A stretch of DNA of 40,943 nucleotides from Heyndrickxia coagulans DSM 1 = ATCC 7050 (GCF_000290615.1 NZ_ALAS01000006.1:1-40943); one strand, 5' to 3'. Counted from the stretch's first letter, positions 25,408 to 34,669 are shown. Translations and numbers: made by a program. Notes: generated by a model not told the origin, from the letters alone.

Positions 25408-25593
25408 GATTGACAGCCGCCATGCATGGACCAATAGCTGCACATGGTTTTCACCCGATTTTTGGCATCCTGCCCGGGCGTGGCGCAGGATGTTTGGCTG
25501 CCATTCGTAACCGGCATCCCAGCGATTGATGCCGCCATACATGGACCCGATTGTCGCACATGGTTTGCACCCGATTTTTAGCATCCTGCCCGG
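25408..25593. repeat. Two imperfect 70-bp direct repeats in the glnQ-glnH gap
   Basis: Copy 1 (25408-25477) and copy 2 (25524-25593) share GCCGCCAT, GCACATGGTTT, CACCCGATTTTT and GCATCCTGCCCGG, with about ten substitutions between them. They lie in the middle of the operon gap (25162-25622), where no gene with a ribosome site is found. A further CCCCGGATACGAAT near 25343 resembles the end of copy 2 (CCCGGATACAAAT). Confidence 0.7.
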
Positions 25594-25622
25594 ATACAAA
25601 TATTTTGCCCGTGGCCTCATGA

Positions 25623-26351
25623 TTAATGGTTCAGTACACGGTTTAAGAAGGTGCGGGCGCGTTCTTCACGCGGGTTTTTGAAAAAGGCTTCCGGTGTATT
25701 GTCCTCGATGATCCTCCCCTGGTCCATAAAAATAACGCGGTCCGCCACTTCGCGGGCAAAACCCATTTCGTGCGTGACGACTACCATGGTCATGCCGTCT
25801 TTTGCAAGTGATTTCATAACGTCGAGCACTTCTCCGATCATCTCGGGGTCCAGGGCGGAGGTCGGTTCGTCAAACAGCATGATGTCCGGCTCCATTGCCA
25901 GCCCCCTAGCAATGGCGACACGTTGCTGCTGGCCGCCTGATAACTGTGACGGGTAGGCGTTTGCTTTATCCGGAATACCCACCCTTTCTAGGTAGTGCAT
26001 CGCCTTTTTTTCCGCTTCTTCCTTGCTTTGGCCCAGCACTTTGATCGGCGCCAGCGTGATATTTTGCAAAACGGTTTTATGCGGATACAAATTGAAGTGC
26101 TGGAAGACCATGCCGATATTTTTGCGAAGGTCGTTGATATCGGTTTTTTTATCATTGACTTTCATATTGCGGACGAAGAGTTCGCCGTCCGTGATTTCTT
26201 CCAGGCGGTTGATGCAGCGGAGCATTGTGCTCTTCCCTGATCCGGAAGGGCCGATCACAACGACGACTTCCCCTTCTTTTACTTCAAGGTTAATATCTTT
26301 TAAAACGTGAAAATCACCATAGTATTTGTTGACATGATGGAATGAAATCAC
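25623..26351 (-). CDS. Polar amino-acid ABC transporter ATPase (GlnQ-like)
   Basis: A 242-residue ATPase with Walker [11 protein letters not shown]-loop ([12 protein letters not shown]), signature LSGGQQQR, Walker [14 protein letters not shown] and switch His (THEMGFA). It is closest to the GlnQ/HisP type. The start is GTG at 26351 ([11 protein letters not shown] follows) with GGGAGG 8 nt upstream; the longer frame runs into the promoter. It is the first gene of the operon, about 80 bp from a strong promoter. Confidence 0.95.
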   Translation of the reverse strand: MISFHHVNKYYGDFHVLKDINLEVKEGEVVVVIGPSGSGKSTMLRCINRLEEITDGELFVRNMKVNDKKTDINDLRKNIGMVFQHFNLYPHKTVLQNITLAPIKVLGQSKEEAEKKAMHYLERVGIPDKANAYPSQLSGGQQQRVAIARGLAMEPDIMLFDEPTSALDPEMIGEVLDVMKSLAKDGMTMVVVTHEMGFAREVADRVIFMDQGRIIEDNTPEAFFKNPREERARTFLNRVLNH

Positions 26352-26428
26352 ATCTTCACCTCCCGGCTGCTCATCTTTTTGGTGTGCGCTTCCAGAATTT
26401 AGAAACCTTCCATTACTCCCTATTTTAG

Positions 26429-26457
26429 AGTATATCAATCTATTCAGATAACATCAA
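26429..26457 (-). promoter_or_regulatory. Sigma-A promoter of the amino-acid ABC operon
   Basis: On the minus strand TTGATG (26452-26457), a 17-bp spacer and TATACT (26429-26434) with an upstream TG (extended -10). The start would lie about 70 nt before the ATPase gene. Confidence 0.75.
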
Positions 26458-26602
26458 TATTTTTATTGGAGGTATTTTTCTGTTTTTTGAAATGGATTTT
26501 TGGGTGAGGTATTTTTTAAAAATATTAACAATTTCAGAAATCCCTTTAGAAGAAGCCTATAAAATTTCCCGTGAAGAAAGCAGCCTGTTTCATTTATTCA
26601 CT

Positions 26603-26643
26603 AAAAAAGCCATTCCAAAATGCTTACCCATTTTGGAACGGCT
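26603..26643 (-). terminator. Terminator of the AI-2E family gene
   Basis: AGCC-TTCCAAAATG and its complement form a 15-bp stem with one mismatch; on the minus strand six T follow. Confidence 0.85.
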
Positions 26644-26660
26644 GGCGCACATTGTACACA

Positions 26661-27686
26661 TTATGTTTTTTTCTTTGGCTCCGTACTTTGGCCGGTAACT
26701 TCAAGAACATCAAGGAAGAACATCACAATGGGAATACCAAGAATGAGCCCCCACAAACCGAAAAAATGCTCACAAAAAATTAAAATGAGAAAAGTGTAAA
26801 AAACAGGCATATTCGTTTTTGAGGACATCAGCTGCGGATTCAGCACATAGGCTTCCACGGCATGCACGATGACAATCAAAATGAGGACATACAGTACTTT
26901 CATTCCGCCACCGATGCTGTAAGCGATGATACAGAGCGGAATGAGCGAGATGAAAACGCCGGCGACCGGGATAAGGCCGAGAGCAAAAATGAGAATGGCG
27001 AGCCCGAATAACTGCGGAAAGCCGAGAATCCAGAGACCGATCGTAGTAAGAACGGAATTCACAACGGCGATAATGAACTGGGCCTCGATCACTTTCCCGA
27101 ATGTCCCTACAAATTTGACACCGAAATACTCGATTTCATCGTAAAACGCTGCAAGTTTGCTCTTTTTAAACTGTTTTGTAAAACGGATGATCCGCTCTTT
27201 TTCAAGCAGGAAAAACAAACTCAGGATAATGGCCATGAAGACCTGGATGCTGACTTTGCTGATGCTTGTAAAATAATCGAACAGGATAGAAACGCCTTTT
27301 TGTGCGTAGTCGACAATTTTCTTTTCCTGGATGTTTTTCACAATATAATTCAGTACTTCATTGTGCTGAGGTTTTGTGTAAAAATCGGAAATCTGCATAA
27401 CAAGCTGGGTAATTTCATTGACCAGGATCGGAAAATATTTGATCACGCCGAGTGTGAGGCCGCCGAGAATCAAAATATACACGATTAAAACAGCCAGTCT
27501 GCGTTTGATCGGAAACCATCTTGTCACAATTTTTTGCAGTCTGTTGACAAGATAGGAAAAAATAAAGGTGAGCAGCATCAGGTCCATCATGCTGCGCAGA
27601 AAATACAGGATAAGTGTGATCAGCACAAAGATAAGAACCCTTCTGACCCCCCGTTTTTGAAATAATGAAAACAGCCGGTCTTCCAT
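26661..27686 (-). CDS. AI-2E family transporter (YueF-like)
   Basis: A 341-residue integral membrane protein with the AI-2E/UPF0118 pattern. Two helices near the start and a long amphipathic middle (about 75-150) are followed by four to five helices, with the conserved GLIPVAGVFISLIP and the HAVEAYVLNPQLMSSKTNMP block near residues 270-295. Members export various small molecules or act as Na+/H+ antiporters; the substrate here is unknown. A GGAGGGGG sequence lies 13 nt before the ATG, farther than usual, so the start is not certain. It is monocistronic. Confidence 0.85.
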   Translation of the reverse strand: MEDRLFSLFQKRGVRRVLIFVLITLILYFLRSMMDLMLLTFIFSYLVNRLQKIVTRWFPIKRRLAVLIVYILILGGLTLGVIKYFPILVNEITQLVMQISDFYTKPQHNEVLNYIVKNIQEKKIVDYAQKGVSILFDYFTSISKVSIQVFMAIILSLFFLLEKERIIRFTKQFKKSKLAAFYDEIEYFGVKFVGTFGKVIEAQFIIAVVNSVLTTIGLWILGFPQLFGLAILIFALGLIPVAGVFISLIPLCIIAYSIGGGMKVLYVLILIVIVHAVEAYVLNPQLMSSKTNMPVFYTFLILIFCEHFFGLWGLILGIPIVMFFLDVLEVTGQSTEPKKKT

Positions 27687-28041
27687 CGTATTGTTATTAC
27701 CCCCTCCGGATTCAAAGGAACCATTTTTCTGTTTACCCTTATCTTAACACATTTATAGCCGGTTCAAGTAATTTAGCCGGCGAGGGATGTGTAAAATTTT
27801 TTCCTGCCATAAAAGGAAATAAACCATACAGATGAATCAGCCCATGGGGAGCCCTCCGTTCCTGCTGCTATATAAAAAGAACTTAAGTTTTTCGCGTCAA
27901 AATCAATTACGATCAGGAAAATTGAATCCGTCCCCGGGGACAGGGCGTTACGGTTGCATTTTCGGCCCGTGAAGGTGTCAGGGGCGGATGTTTTTCGCTG
28001 TTTTACCGTGAAAAGCGTTTGGAAAATGGCGGGGGGAATGC
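27687..28041. other. Gene-free stretch upstream of the AI-2E gene
   Basis: No gene is seen. Near 27898 the sequence ATTACGATCAGGA, in a longer similar context, is repeated near 32940 next to hairpin array 2. Confidence 0.4.
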
Positions 28042-28071
28042 AAAAAACGGGCCGCTGTGTTTTACAGCGGC
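28042..28071 (-). terminator. Terminator of tatA
   Basis: GCCGCTGT and ACAGCGGC form an 8-bp stem; on the minus strand CCCGTTTTTT follows. Confidence 0.8.
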
Positions 28072-28077
28072 TTATGG

Positions 28078-28263
28078 TTATGATTTGCTTTTTTTCACTT
28101 GTGGCTTTTCTTCTTCATCAATGGCGTCGCGCACGCCTTTTTTGAATTCGCGCAATGTTTGGCCGGCTGCCCTTCCAAGCTGCGGGAGTTTCGACGGGCC
28201 GAAAATTAAAAGTGCAACAACAAGGATAATGAGAATTTCGCCAAAGCTGAGATTTCCAGGCAT
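28078..28263 (-). CDS. tatA: Sec-independent protein translocase TatA
   Basis: A 61-residue protein with one short membrane helix (about 8-22), the FGPSKLPQLGRAAG hinge (21-34) and an amphipathic helix ending in an acidic-basic tail: the complete architecture of TatA. It forms the pore of the twin-arginine route for folded proteins, together with TatC, which is not in this window. GGGAGGGG precedes the ATG. It is monocistronic, so tatC must be elsewhere. Confidence 0.95.
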   Translation of the reverse strand: MPGNLSFGEILIILVVALLIFGPSKLPQLGRAAGQTLREFKKGVRDAIDEEEKPQVKKSKS

Positions 28264-28438
28264 TTTTTCCCCTCCCCGGGCTTCTTTATCTTTATCTTAT
28301 AGTGTATTGTAAACATTTTCAACTTATAATCACCGGAATACAGTTTATTTTCAGATTAGGCAAGGCGGGGTTCGTAAAAAAATTTATTCGTTTTGGCCGG
28401 CGTCCATGGTAGAATAATGTAGTCTGGAGGTGACGTTT

Positions 28439-29275
28439 TTGCATTTGTGGAATTTGTTTGTGGCCGCAATTCTCGGTCTTGTGGAGGGGCTGACAGAGTT
28501 TGCCCCGGTTTCTTCGACGGGCCATATGATTATTGTGGATGACTTGATTTTGAAATCGAATCATCTTTATGGCACTGAAGCGGCAAATGTATTTAAAGTG
28601 GTGATCCAGCTTGGGTCCATTATGGCGATGGTGGTCGTATTCTGGGACAGGTTTTTAAATTTGCTCGGCCTGAAGAAAAATATTACGAGAGAGCAGATGT
28701 ACGGTGAACGGCTGAAATTGACGCATGTGATTACCGGTCTCGTTCCGGCGGCTGTGCTCGGCTTTTTGTTTGAAGATTATATTGACGCCCATCTGTTTTC
28801 GGTGAATACGGTACTTGTTGCCCTTGTGGCCGGGGCCGTTTTGATGATTGTGGCGGATCTCACGCGCCCGCGCCGGCCGAAGACGGAGACGGTCGACCAA
28901 ATTACATATAGACAGGCGTTTGTGGTTGGGCTTTTTCAATGTCTTGCCCTGTGGCCGGGTTTTTCACGTTCCGGTTCTACGATTTCAGGCGGCGTCCTGC
29001 TTGGCATGAGCCACCGTGCTGCAGCGGACTTTACGTTTATTATGGCTGTGCCGATCATGTTTGGCGCGAGCTTTCTTTCGCTTGTAAAGCACTGGGGCGC
29101 CGTGACGCCTGAGACGATTCCGTTTTTTATTACCGGATTCATCAGCGCGTTTATTTTCGCCTTAATCGCGATCAAGTTTTTCCTCGCATTGATCAACAAA
29201 GTAAAGCTGATCCCGTTTGCGGTATACCGCATCCTTTTGGCGATCATTTTGCTTCTTTTGATTTGGAACCGATAA
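28439..29275 (+). CDS. uppP: Undecaprenyl-diphosphatase
   Basis: UppP/BacA removes a phosphate from undecaprenyl pyrophosphate to regenerate the lipid carrier for peptidoglycan, teichoic acid and exopolysaccharide synthesis; overproduction gives bacitracin resistance. The two catalytic motifs are EGLTEFAPVSSTGHM (about 16-30) and PGFSRSGSTISGG (near 178-190). The rest is hydrophobic with about eight helices. I choose the TTG at 28439 because GGAGG lies 8 nt upstream; the GTG at 28430 overlaps the ribosome site. It gives 278 residues, a normal length. Confidence 0.95.
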   Translation: MHLWNLFVAAILGLVEGLTEFAPVSSTGHMIIVDDLILKSNHLYGTEAANVFKVVIQLGSIMAMVVVFWDRFLNLLGLKKNITREQMYGERLKLTHVITGLVPAAVLGFLFEDYIDAHLFSVNTVLVALVAGAVLMIVADLTRPRRPKTETVDQITYRQAFVVGLFQCLALWPGFSRSGSTISGGVLLGMSHRAAADFTFIMAVPIMFGASFLSLVKHWGAVTPETIPFFITGFISAFIFALIAIKFFLALINKVKLIPFAVYRILLAIILLLLIWNR

Positions 29276-29281
29276 GATTTT

Positions 29282-29309
29282 GGCTGCGCAGCGTTGCGTG
29301 GCTTTTTTT
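29282..29309 (+). terminator. Terminator of uppP
   Basis: GCTGCGCA pairs with TGCGTGGC (two wobble pairs) around GCGT, followed by eight T. Confidence 0.75.
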
Positions 29310-29401
29310 TTGCGGGGATGGGCCGGGGAGCCGGGCATGCTTTGGCAGAAAGGGACTGTGTGATGATCCGGCTGTGTATCTTGGAAATTGCGCGGCGCTG
29401 A

Positions 29402-29562
29402 TTTTCATTCTTCTGCTGGTGCCGCGTTCATTGCGGCATGGGCGTCTAATTGGACGAAGCAGGAATGCGGGGCCTTTGCTTTGTCTATCCTGAAAATATG
29501 CGCCGGCTGGTTTTCATTCTTCTGCTGGTGCCGCGTTCATTGCGGCATGGGCGTCTAATTGG
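29402..29562. repeat. Identical 52-bp direct repeats with array-type hairpins
   Basis: Two identical 52-bp copies (29402-29453 and 29511-29562) lie 109 bp apart. The second ends in GTCTAATTGG, which pairs perfectly with CCAATTAGAC (10 bp, 29552-29576). A further TTTTGTCTAATTAG hairpin follows near 29610-29627. These hairpins carry the TTGTC/GACAA base of the long arrays. The gap 29310-29720 holds no gene. Confidence 0.8.
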
Positions 29563-29724
29563 GTTTTCCAATTAGACAAAATGGGCGGGCGGGGCCTCTG
29601 TTTTGTCTAATTAGGCATTCTAATTAGCAGTACGCAGGGGACAGCTCTTCCTTTTTGTCTGTATTAGACTTCCCATTTAAACATTCCTGGCACGCCCTTG
29701 CCCTAAATATTTTCGATGCTGTAC

Positions 29725-29756
29725 GAAAAAAGCTGCCAGATCCGGCAGCTTTTTTA
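29725..29756 (-). terminator. Terminator of the KimA-type gene
   Basis: AGCTGCC and its complement form the stem around AGATCCG, with six T on the minus strand; it overlaps the stop codon of the gene. Confidence 0.9.
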
Positions 29757-31574
29757 CTTTTTAAAATGGTAGGGCATTGTTGCAACGACAACGTCTTTTT
29801 CCCATAGAAGGCGCATCCGGATGAGGAGCGCAGACTGGTTGTGCAAAATGTTTTGCCAGCGTTTTTTCGGGATGAATTGCGGAATGAGCACCATGACCTG
29901 GTACTCGTTTTCTTTTGCTTTCCGCTGGATAATTTCCAAAAATTTTGCAAGTGGCTGGACAATGCTCCGGTAAGACGAGTGCAGGGTGACAAGGCGGACA
30001 TCACAACCCCACTCTTTCCACTTTTCTTCCATTTTCTTCTCGTCTTCATGATCAAAAGCGACATAAACGGCAATGACCTGATCCGAGAGCGATTTTGCAT
30101 AATTAATCGTCCGCTCCACGACCGTTGTAATGCCGGCCACCGGGACAATGATCACATTGGAGTGGATTTCTTCCTGAAACATGCCTTTAATCCGCAGCTG
30201 CTCGCCGACCGCCTCGTAATGCCGGTTCACTTTCCGGAAAATATGCATGACAATCGGCAGGAAGATCAAAACCGGCCATACTTGCGTAAATTTCGTAATG
30301 AATAAAATCGCAAGGACACTAAATGTAATAATGGCACCGACAAAGTTGACCGACATTTTGCCGGCCCAGCCCCTCGGCCTTTGAGTGACCCATTTCACAA
30401 TCATGCCGCATTGCGCAAGCGTAAACGGAATAAACACACCGACTGCATACAATGGAATGAGGCGCTCGGTATTGCCCTGGAATGCCACAATTAAAATCAT
30501 GGAAGCAACGCCGAGAAAAATAATGCCGTTTGAGTAACCAAGCCGGTCACCGCGGATCGTGAACATGCGCGGCATAAATTTGTCCCTTGCCAGGTTAAAA
30601 GCGAGCTGCGGGAACGCTGAGAACCCGGTGTTCGCAGCAAGCACGAGAATTAAAGCCGTAGTTGCCTGGACGAAATAGTACAAAACACCGTTGCCAAGTG
30701 TCCGGTGGGCCATTTGCGATACAACGGTTTCTGTTTCTTTCGGTGCAATGCCGAGCCAGTATGCGAGAAAACTGATGCCCGCCAAAAGCGATGCCAGAAT
30801 GATACCCATCATGGCAAGCGTGCGGGCTGCGTTTCTCGGTGCCGGGTCGCGGAAGTTCGGGATCGCGTTGGAAATGGCTTCGACCCCTGTCAATGCCGAA
30901 CAGCCGGATGAGAAAGCTTTTAACAAAAGAAACAGTGAAATGCCGGCGACCGGCGTACCGATATGCGGATGCAGGTTTTGCGGGATTTGCCCCGTTACTG
31001 TTTTGAATAAACCGACAACAATGATGACAAACAATGAGAATACGAACAGATAAACCGGGTAAGCGAGCACATTGGCCGATTCCGTCAGCCCGCGCAAATT
31101 CAGAATCGTAATGATCAGAACGAGAAAAACCGCAATCTGCACACTGTACGGATGCAAGCTCTGAAACGCGGAAGTAATGGCATCTGTTCCGGCTGAGACG
31201 GAAACGGCCACCGTTAAAATGTAGTCCACCAGCAAAGATCCGCCCGCAAGAAGGCCAGGGGTGACGCCGAGATTTTCTTTCGAGACACGGTATGCCCCGC
31301 CGCCTTGCGGATAAGAGTAAATGACCTGGCGATAAGATAAAATAAGTGCAGCCAATAAAATTAAAATGCCGACTGTAATTGGAATAGAATACCAAAATGC
31401 CAGCGCCCCCACTGTGGCAAGTACAATCAGCACCTGTTCAGGCCCGTACGCAACAGATGAAAGCGCGTCGGATGAAAGAATGGCCAATGCTTTTAACTTG
31501 GTCAGCTTCTGCCCTTCAAGTTCATTTGAACGAAGCGGTCTCCCAATTAACAATCGTTTTATCGTGGTGAACAT
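29754..31574 (-). CDS. kimA: KimA-type potassium importer (APC superfamily)
   Basis: A 606-residue protein. Residues 1 to about 450 form an APC-type transporter of 12 helices; a cytoplasmic C-terminal domain (about 455-606) resembles a universal-stress-protein fold (SNVIIVPVAGITTVVERTINYAKSLSD). The length and layout match B. subtilis KimA (formerly YdaO), a high-affinity K+/H+ symporter. The upstream riboswitch for c-di-AMP, the second messenger that shuts down potassium uptake, supports this strongly over a generic amino-acid permease. The ATG follows AAAGGAGACC. It is monocistronic. Confidence 0.9.
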   Translation of the reverse strand: MFTTIKRLLIGRPLRSNELEGQKLTKLKALAILSSDALSSVAYGPEQVLIVLATVGALAFWYSIPITVGILILLAALILSYRQVIYSYPQGGGAYRVSKENLGVTPGLLAGGSLLVDYILTVAVSVSAGTDAITSAFQSLHPYSVQIAVFLVLIITILNLRGLTESANVLAYPVYLFVFSLFVIIVVGLFKTVTGQIPQNLHPHIGTPVAGISLFLLLKAFSSGCSALTGVEAISNAIPNFRDPAPRNAARTLAMMGIILASLLAGISFLAYWLGIAPKETETVVSQMAHRTLGNGVLYYFVQATTALILVLAANTGFSAFPQLAFNLARDKFMPRMFTIRGDRLGYSNGIIFLGVASMILIVAFQGNTERLIPLYAVGVFIPFTLAQCGMIVKWVTQRPRGWAGKMSVNFVGAIITFSVLAILFITKFTQVWPVLIFLPIVMHIFRKVNRHYEAVGEQLRIKGMFQEEIHSNVIIVPVAGITTVVERTINYAKSLSDQVIAVYVAFDHEDEKKMEEKWKEWGCDVRLVTLHSSYRSIVQPLAKFLEIIQRKAKENEYQVMVLIPQFIPKKRWQNILHNQSALLIRMRLLWEKDVVVATMPYHFKK

Positions 31575-31627
31575 TTGAATGGTCTCCTTTTATCTGCAGT
31601 GTTTCAAAAATGCTTCCCCTAAAATAA

Positions 31628-31663
31628 GAAAAACCACAAAGAGAATTCATCTTCCCTGTGGTC
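31628..31663 (-). terminator. Riboswitch-controlled terminator before kimA
   Basis: ACCACA-GGGAAGA pairs with TCTCTTTGTGGT on the minus strand, followed by TTTTTCTT. It is the expression platform of the c-di-AMP riboswitch. Confidence 0.85.
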
Positions 31664-31682
31664 TATTGCCCGATCACAGTTT

Positions 31683-31826
31683 CACATCCTCTCTTATAAC
31701 GCTGACGGGGTTAGCTGTCGGGTTCGGGCATAAGAGTGGCCCTGCCTTTTAAAAAAAGGCTTCACCCCAGAGCGGCGCGCGGCCGCCAACCTGGTTCCCC
31801 CGTTCCGTTTCCGGATTAAGCGGTTC
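31683..31826 (-). ncRNA. Cyclic-di-AMP riboswitch (ydaO-yuaA class)
   Basis: The minus strand contains the class hallmarks in order: CCGCTTAATCCGG, GGGGGAACCAGGTTG, GGGGTGAAG, AGGGCCACTCTTATGCCCG, AACCCGACAGCTAACCCCGTC and the closing TTATAAGAGAGGATG. A variable long hairpin (AAGCC, T-run, GGC) lies in the middle. High c-di-AMP would terminate transcription before kimA. Confidence 0.95.
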
Positions 31827-31860
31827 AGTTATGAAACACAAATTTTTCATACGACATCCT

Positions 31861-31889
31861 ATCTTACTCCCGTTGCCATGGTTTGTAAA
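31861..31889 (-). promoter_or_regulatory. Promoter of the riboswitch-kimA transcript
   Basis: On the minus strand TTTACA (31884-31889), 17 bp, TAAGAT (31861-31866). The start would be about 25 nt before the riboswitch. Confidence 0.6.
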
Positions 31890-32160
31890 GACTATTTCGC
31901 AATTGCGTTTCGGTATGTCCATCTTTACCCGCCATATCCCCGGGCAAACTGTCTTTATTCACAGTACCTAATTTTCGATCATGCTTCTTTTGTAGAATAT
32001 CCGAATGTGCCTAAAGCACGCAAAAAGCAAGGTTTTTCGGCAAATCCGGAGTAAAGAGATAAACAGAGTTAGGAAGGTAAAACCTGAGGATGAAAAGATG
32101 ACCTCTTGGGGCAGGCGGATCAATTGGAAACATAAGACCAAAAGAGGCGCGAACCCGGTG
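31890..32160. other. Gene-free stretch before array 2
   Basis: AT-rich DNA without a supported gene or known motif. Confidence 0.4.
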
Positions 32161-32905
32161 GAATTGTCTAATTAGGAGCTCCATTCGGGCCCGAAATGTC
32201 CTTTTGAAGCCGTCAAAAAGACAAAACGAGCGGCATCAGGTAACGAAATGTCCCTTTGAACCTGTCAAAAGGACAAAAAGAAGTTGCATCCGGGCCCGAA
32301 TTGTCCTTTTGAAGCCGTCAAAAAGACAAAACGTGCGGCATCTGGTAACGAAATGTCCTTTTGATCCTGTCAAAAGGACAAAAGGAGTTGCATCCGGGCC
32401 CGAATTGTCCTTTTGAAGCCGTCAAAAAGACAAAACGTGCGGCATCAGGTAACGAAATGTCCTTTTGATCCTGTCAAAAGGACAAAACATGCCGCATCCG
32501 GGAATGAAATGTCCCTTTGATCCTGTCAAAAGGACAAAACATGCCGCATCCGGGAATGAAATGTCCCTTTGATCCTGTCAAAAGGACAAAAGGAGTTGCA
32601 TTCGGGCCCGAATTGTCCTTTTGAAGCCGTCAAAAAGACAAAACGAGCGGCATCAGGTAACGAAATGTCCTTTTGATCCTGTCAAAAGGACAAAACATGC
32701 CGCATCCGGGAACGAATTGTCCTTTTGAAGCCGTCAAAAAGACAAAACGAGCGGCATCAGGTAACGAAATGTCCTTTTGATCCTGTCAAAAGGACAAAAC
32801 ACGCCGCATCCAATTGGACAAATTAGGCGAAAACCCGTTGAAAATGTCTAGTTAGGCGTTCTAATTGGACAAATCCAAGCGTAAAACCCGTTAAAAATGT
32901 CTAAT
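32161..32905. repeat. Array 2: 12 tandem 52-bp hairpin units plus degenerate flanks
   Basis: TGTC markers fall at 32197, 32249, 32302 and then every 52 bp to 32770. Two hairpin types alternate: TTGTCCTTTTGA-loop-TCAAAAAGACAA with GC-rich linkers, and TGTCCTTTTGA-TCCTG-TCAAAAGGACA, an exact 11-bp stem. Read on the minus strand the linkers resemble array 1 (TTCG-N4-TGAT), so this array has the opposite polarity. Flanks at 32163 and 32810-32905 carry TGTCTAATTAG-type hairpins, degenerate or of a further subfamily. It lies between the glyS terminator and the kimA promoter. Confidence 0.9.
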
Positions 32906-32989
32906 TAAGGTCTAATTAGGCGTTCCAAACGCCAAAATCCATTACGATCAGGATAGATTTGCTTATGGCTGTCCGGCGCACCAACAAAG

Positions 32990-33018
32990 AAAAAAACCCG
33001 CAAGTTGCGGGCTTTTTT
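32990..33018 (-). terminator. Terminator of glyS
   Basis: CCCGCAA and TTGCGGG form the stem, with T-runs on both sides; it overlaps the glyS stop codon. Confidence 0.9.
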
Positions 33019-34400
33019 TAAAACTTAATTTTTTCTTCCAAAAAGGCTTTAAGTTCCGTGATTGGCACGCGGGTTTGCTCCATGGTGTCGCGGTCGCGGA
33101 CGGTCACCATGTGGTCATCGCGCGAATCGAAGTCGTATGTGATGCAAAACGGCGTGCCGATTTCGTCCTGGCGGCGGTAGCGCTTGCCGATCGACCCGGT
33201 TTCGTCAAAATCAACCATAAACGTTTTCGACAAATCCGCAAAAATGTCGCGTGCTTCATCCGATAATTTTTTCGATAACGGCAGCACTGCGGCTTTGTAA
33301 GGCGCAAGGGCCGGATGCAAATGCATGACCGTGCGGGTTGTGCCGTCTTCGAGTTCCTCTTCTGCATAAGAGTCAATCAGGAATGCCAGCGCTACACGGT
33401 CCGCCCCGAGCGACGGCTCAATGCAGTACGGAACAAAGCGTTCATTCGTTTCCTGGTCAAGATAAGTGAAATCCTCGCCGGAATATTCCATATGGCGTTT
33501 CAGGTCGTAATCAGTACGGGAGGCAATGCCCCACAGTTCGCCCCAGCCGAACGGGAAGTTGTATTCAAAGTCGGTTGTCGCATTCGAGTAATGGGACAGT
33601 TCTTCTTTTTCATGGTCGCGCAGCCGCAAGTTTTCTTCCTTCATGCCGAGATTCAGCAAAAATTCGCGCGCATATTGTTTCCAGTAGTCAAACCATTTGA
33701 GCTCCTCGCCCGGCCTGCAGAAAAATTCAAGTTCCATCTGTTCAAATTCGCGCGTGCGGAAAATGAAGTTCCCCGGGGTGATTTCGTTCCGGAAACTTTT
33801 GCCGATTTGGGCAATCCCGAATGGCAATTTTTTGCGCATTGTCCGTTGCACATTTTTAAAATTGACGAAAATGCCTTGTGCGGTTTCCGGGCGCAAATAC
33901 AGTTCATTCGTGCTGTCTTCGGTTACGCCCTGGTATGTTTTGAACATCAGATTAAACTGGCGGATGCCGGTCCAGTCTTTGCTGCCGCAATCCGGGCAGG
34001 CGATGTCATGCGTTTTGATCAGCTCTTCCATTTTTTCAAACGGCAGGCCGTCGACAATCATGTCGATCCCTTTTTCATGCAGGGCATTTTCGATCAGCTT
34101 GTCGGCACGGTGCCGGGCTTTACAATGTTTGCAGTCGATCATCGGGTCATTAAAATTGCCGAGGTGGCCGCTTGCTTCCCATGTGCGCGGGTTCATCAGG
34201 ATCGCAGCATCGAGGCCGACATTGTACGGCGACTCCTGGATGAATTTTTTCCACCAGGCTTTTTTGACGTTGTTTTTGAATTCGACGCCGAGCGGGCCGT
34301 AATCCCAAGTGTTGGCAAGCCCTCCGTAAATTTCCGAACCCGGGAAAATAAACCCGCGGTGTTTCGCGTGCGAGACGATTTGATCCATCGTGACGCTCAT
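33018..34400 (-). CDS. glyS: Glycyl-tRNA synthetase (dimeric, single-chain type)
   Basis: A 460-residue class-II synthetase of the alpha2 GlyRS type that charges tRNA-Gly in the cytoplasm. It shows [18 protein letters not shown] near the start, motif 2 around [25 protein letters not shown] and motif 3 near the C-terminal side ([14 protein letters not shown]), followed by the anticodon-binding domain. The ATG at 34400 has AAAGGAG 8 nt upstream; the frame extends to 34556 through the T-box terminator, which excludes the longer form. Expression is set by the T-box leader. Confidence 0.96.
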   Translation of the reverse strand: MSVTMDQIVSHAKHRGFIFPGSEIYGGLANTWDYGPLGVEFKNNVKKAWWKKFIQESPYNVGLDAAILMNPRTWEASGHLGNFNDPMIDCKHCKARHRADKLIENALHEKGIDMIVDGLPFEKMEELIKTHDIACPDCGSKDWTGIRQFNLMFKTYQGVTEDSTNELYLRPETAQGIFVNFKNVQRTMRKKLPFGIAQIGKSFRNEITPGNFIFRTREFEQMELEFFCRPGEELKWFDYWKQYAREFLLNLGMKEENLRLRDHEKEELSHYSNATTDFEYNFPFGWGELWGIASRTDYDLKRHMEYSGEDFTYLDQETNERFVPYCIEPSLGADRVALAFLIDSYAEEELEDGTTRTVMHLHPALAPYKAAVLPLSKKLSDEARDIFADLSKTFMVDFDETGSIGKRYRRQDEIGTPFCITYDFDSRDDHMVTVRDRDTMEQTRVPITELKAFLEEKIKF

Positions 34401-34460
34401 TGTCATCTCTCCTTTTTTCATTGAAATGGTTTCCCCTGGGGACGGGAATGTTTCCATATA

Positions 34461-34501
34461 AAAAGCTCCCGGCTCCAGGCAACAGCCTGGGGACGAGAGC
34501 T
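34461..34501 (-). terminator. T-box terminator before glyS
   Basis: On the minus strand AGCTC/GAGCT with inner CCAGGC-TGTT-GCCTGG form a long stem, followed by five T. Confidence 0.9.
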
Positions 34502-34669
34502 TGAATTCCCGCGGTTCCACCCCAGTTGATGCGGAATTTCCGCACCCACTTTCCATGAAAAAACTCCGGACTGCCGTTTCACCGGGTTCCTTGCCGGGCT
34601 TCCACCGCCCCCGGCTCGCTTGAAAAGGAAAAGTTCCGGCTACTATTGATCCTTCATCGTCGCTATTTG
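34461..34669 (-). ncRNA. Glycine T-box leader
   Basis: The leader contains the T-box sequence GGGTGGAACCGCGGG (complement at about 34506-34521) that pairs with the uncharged tRNA acceptor end. Upstream is a stem I region with AAGCGAGCCGGGGGCGGTGG, where the GGC triplet is the likely glycine specifier. It senses uncharged tRNA-Gly and relieves the terminator described separately. Confidence 0.93.

Noticed and set aside
26492-26698. Small plus-strand frame of 68 codons between the ABC ATPase and the AI-2E gene
   Set aside because: GGAGG lies 20 nt before the ATG, and the frame runs through the strong terminator and the 3' end of the AI-2E gene.
34401-34556. N-terminal extension of glycyl-tRNA synthetase
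   Set aside because: The extra codons are the T-box antiterminator/terminator, which is noncoding leader.
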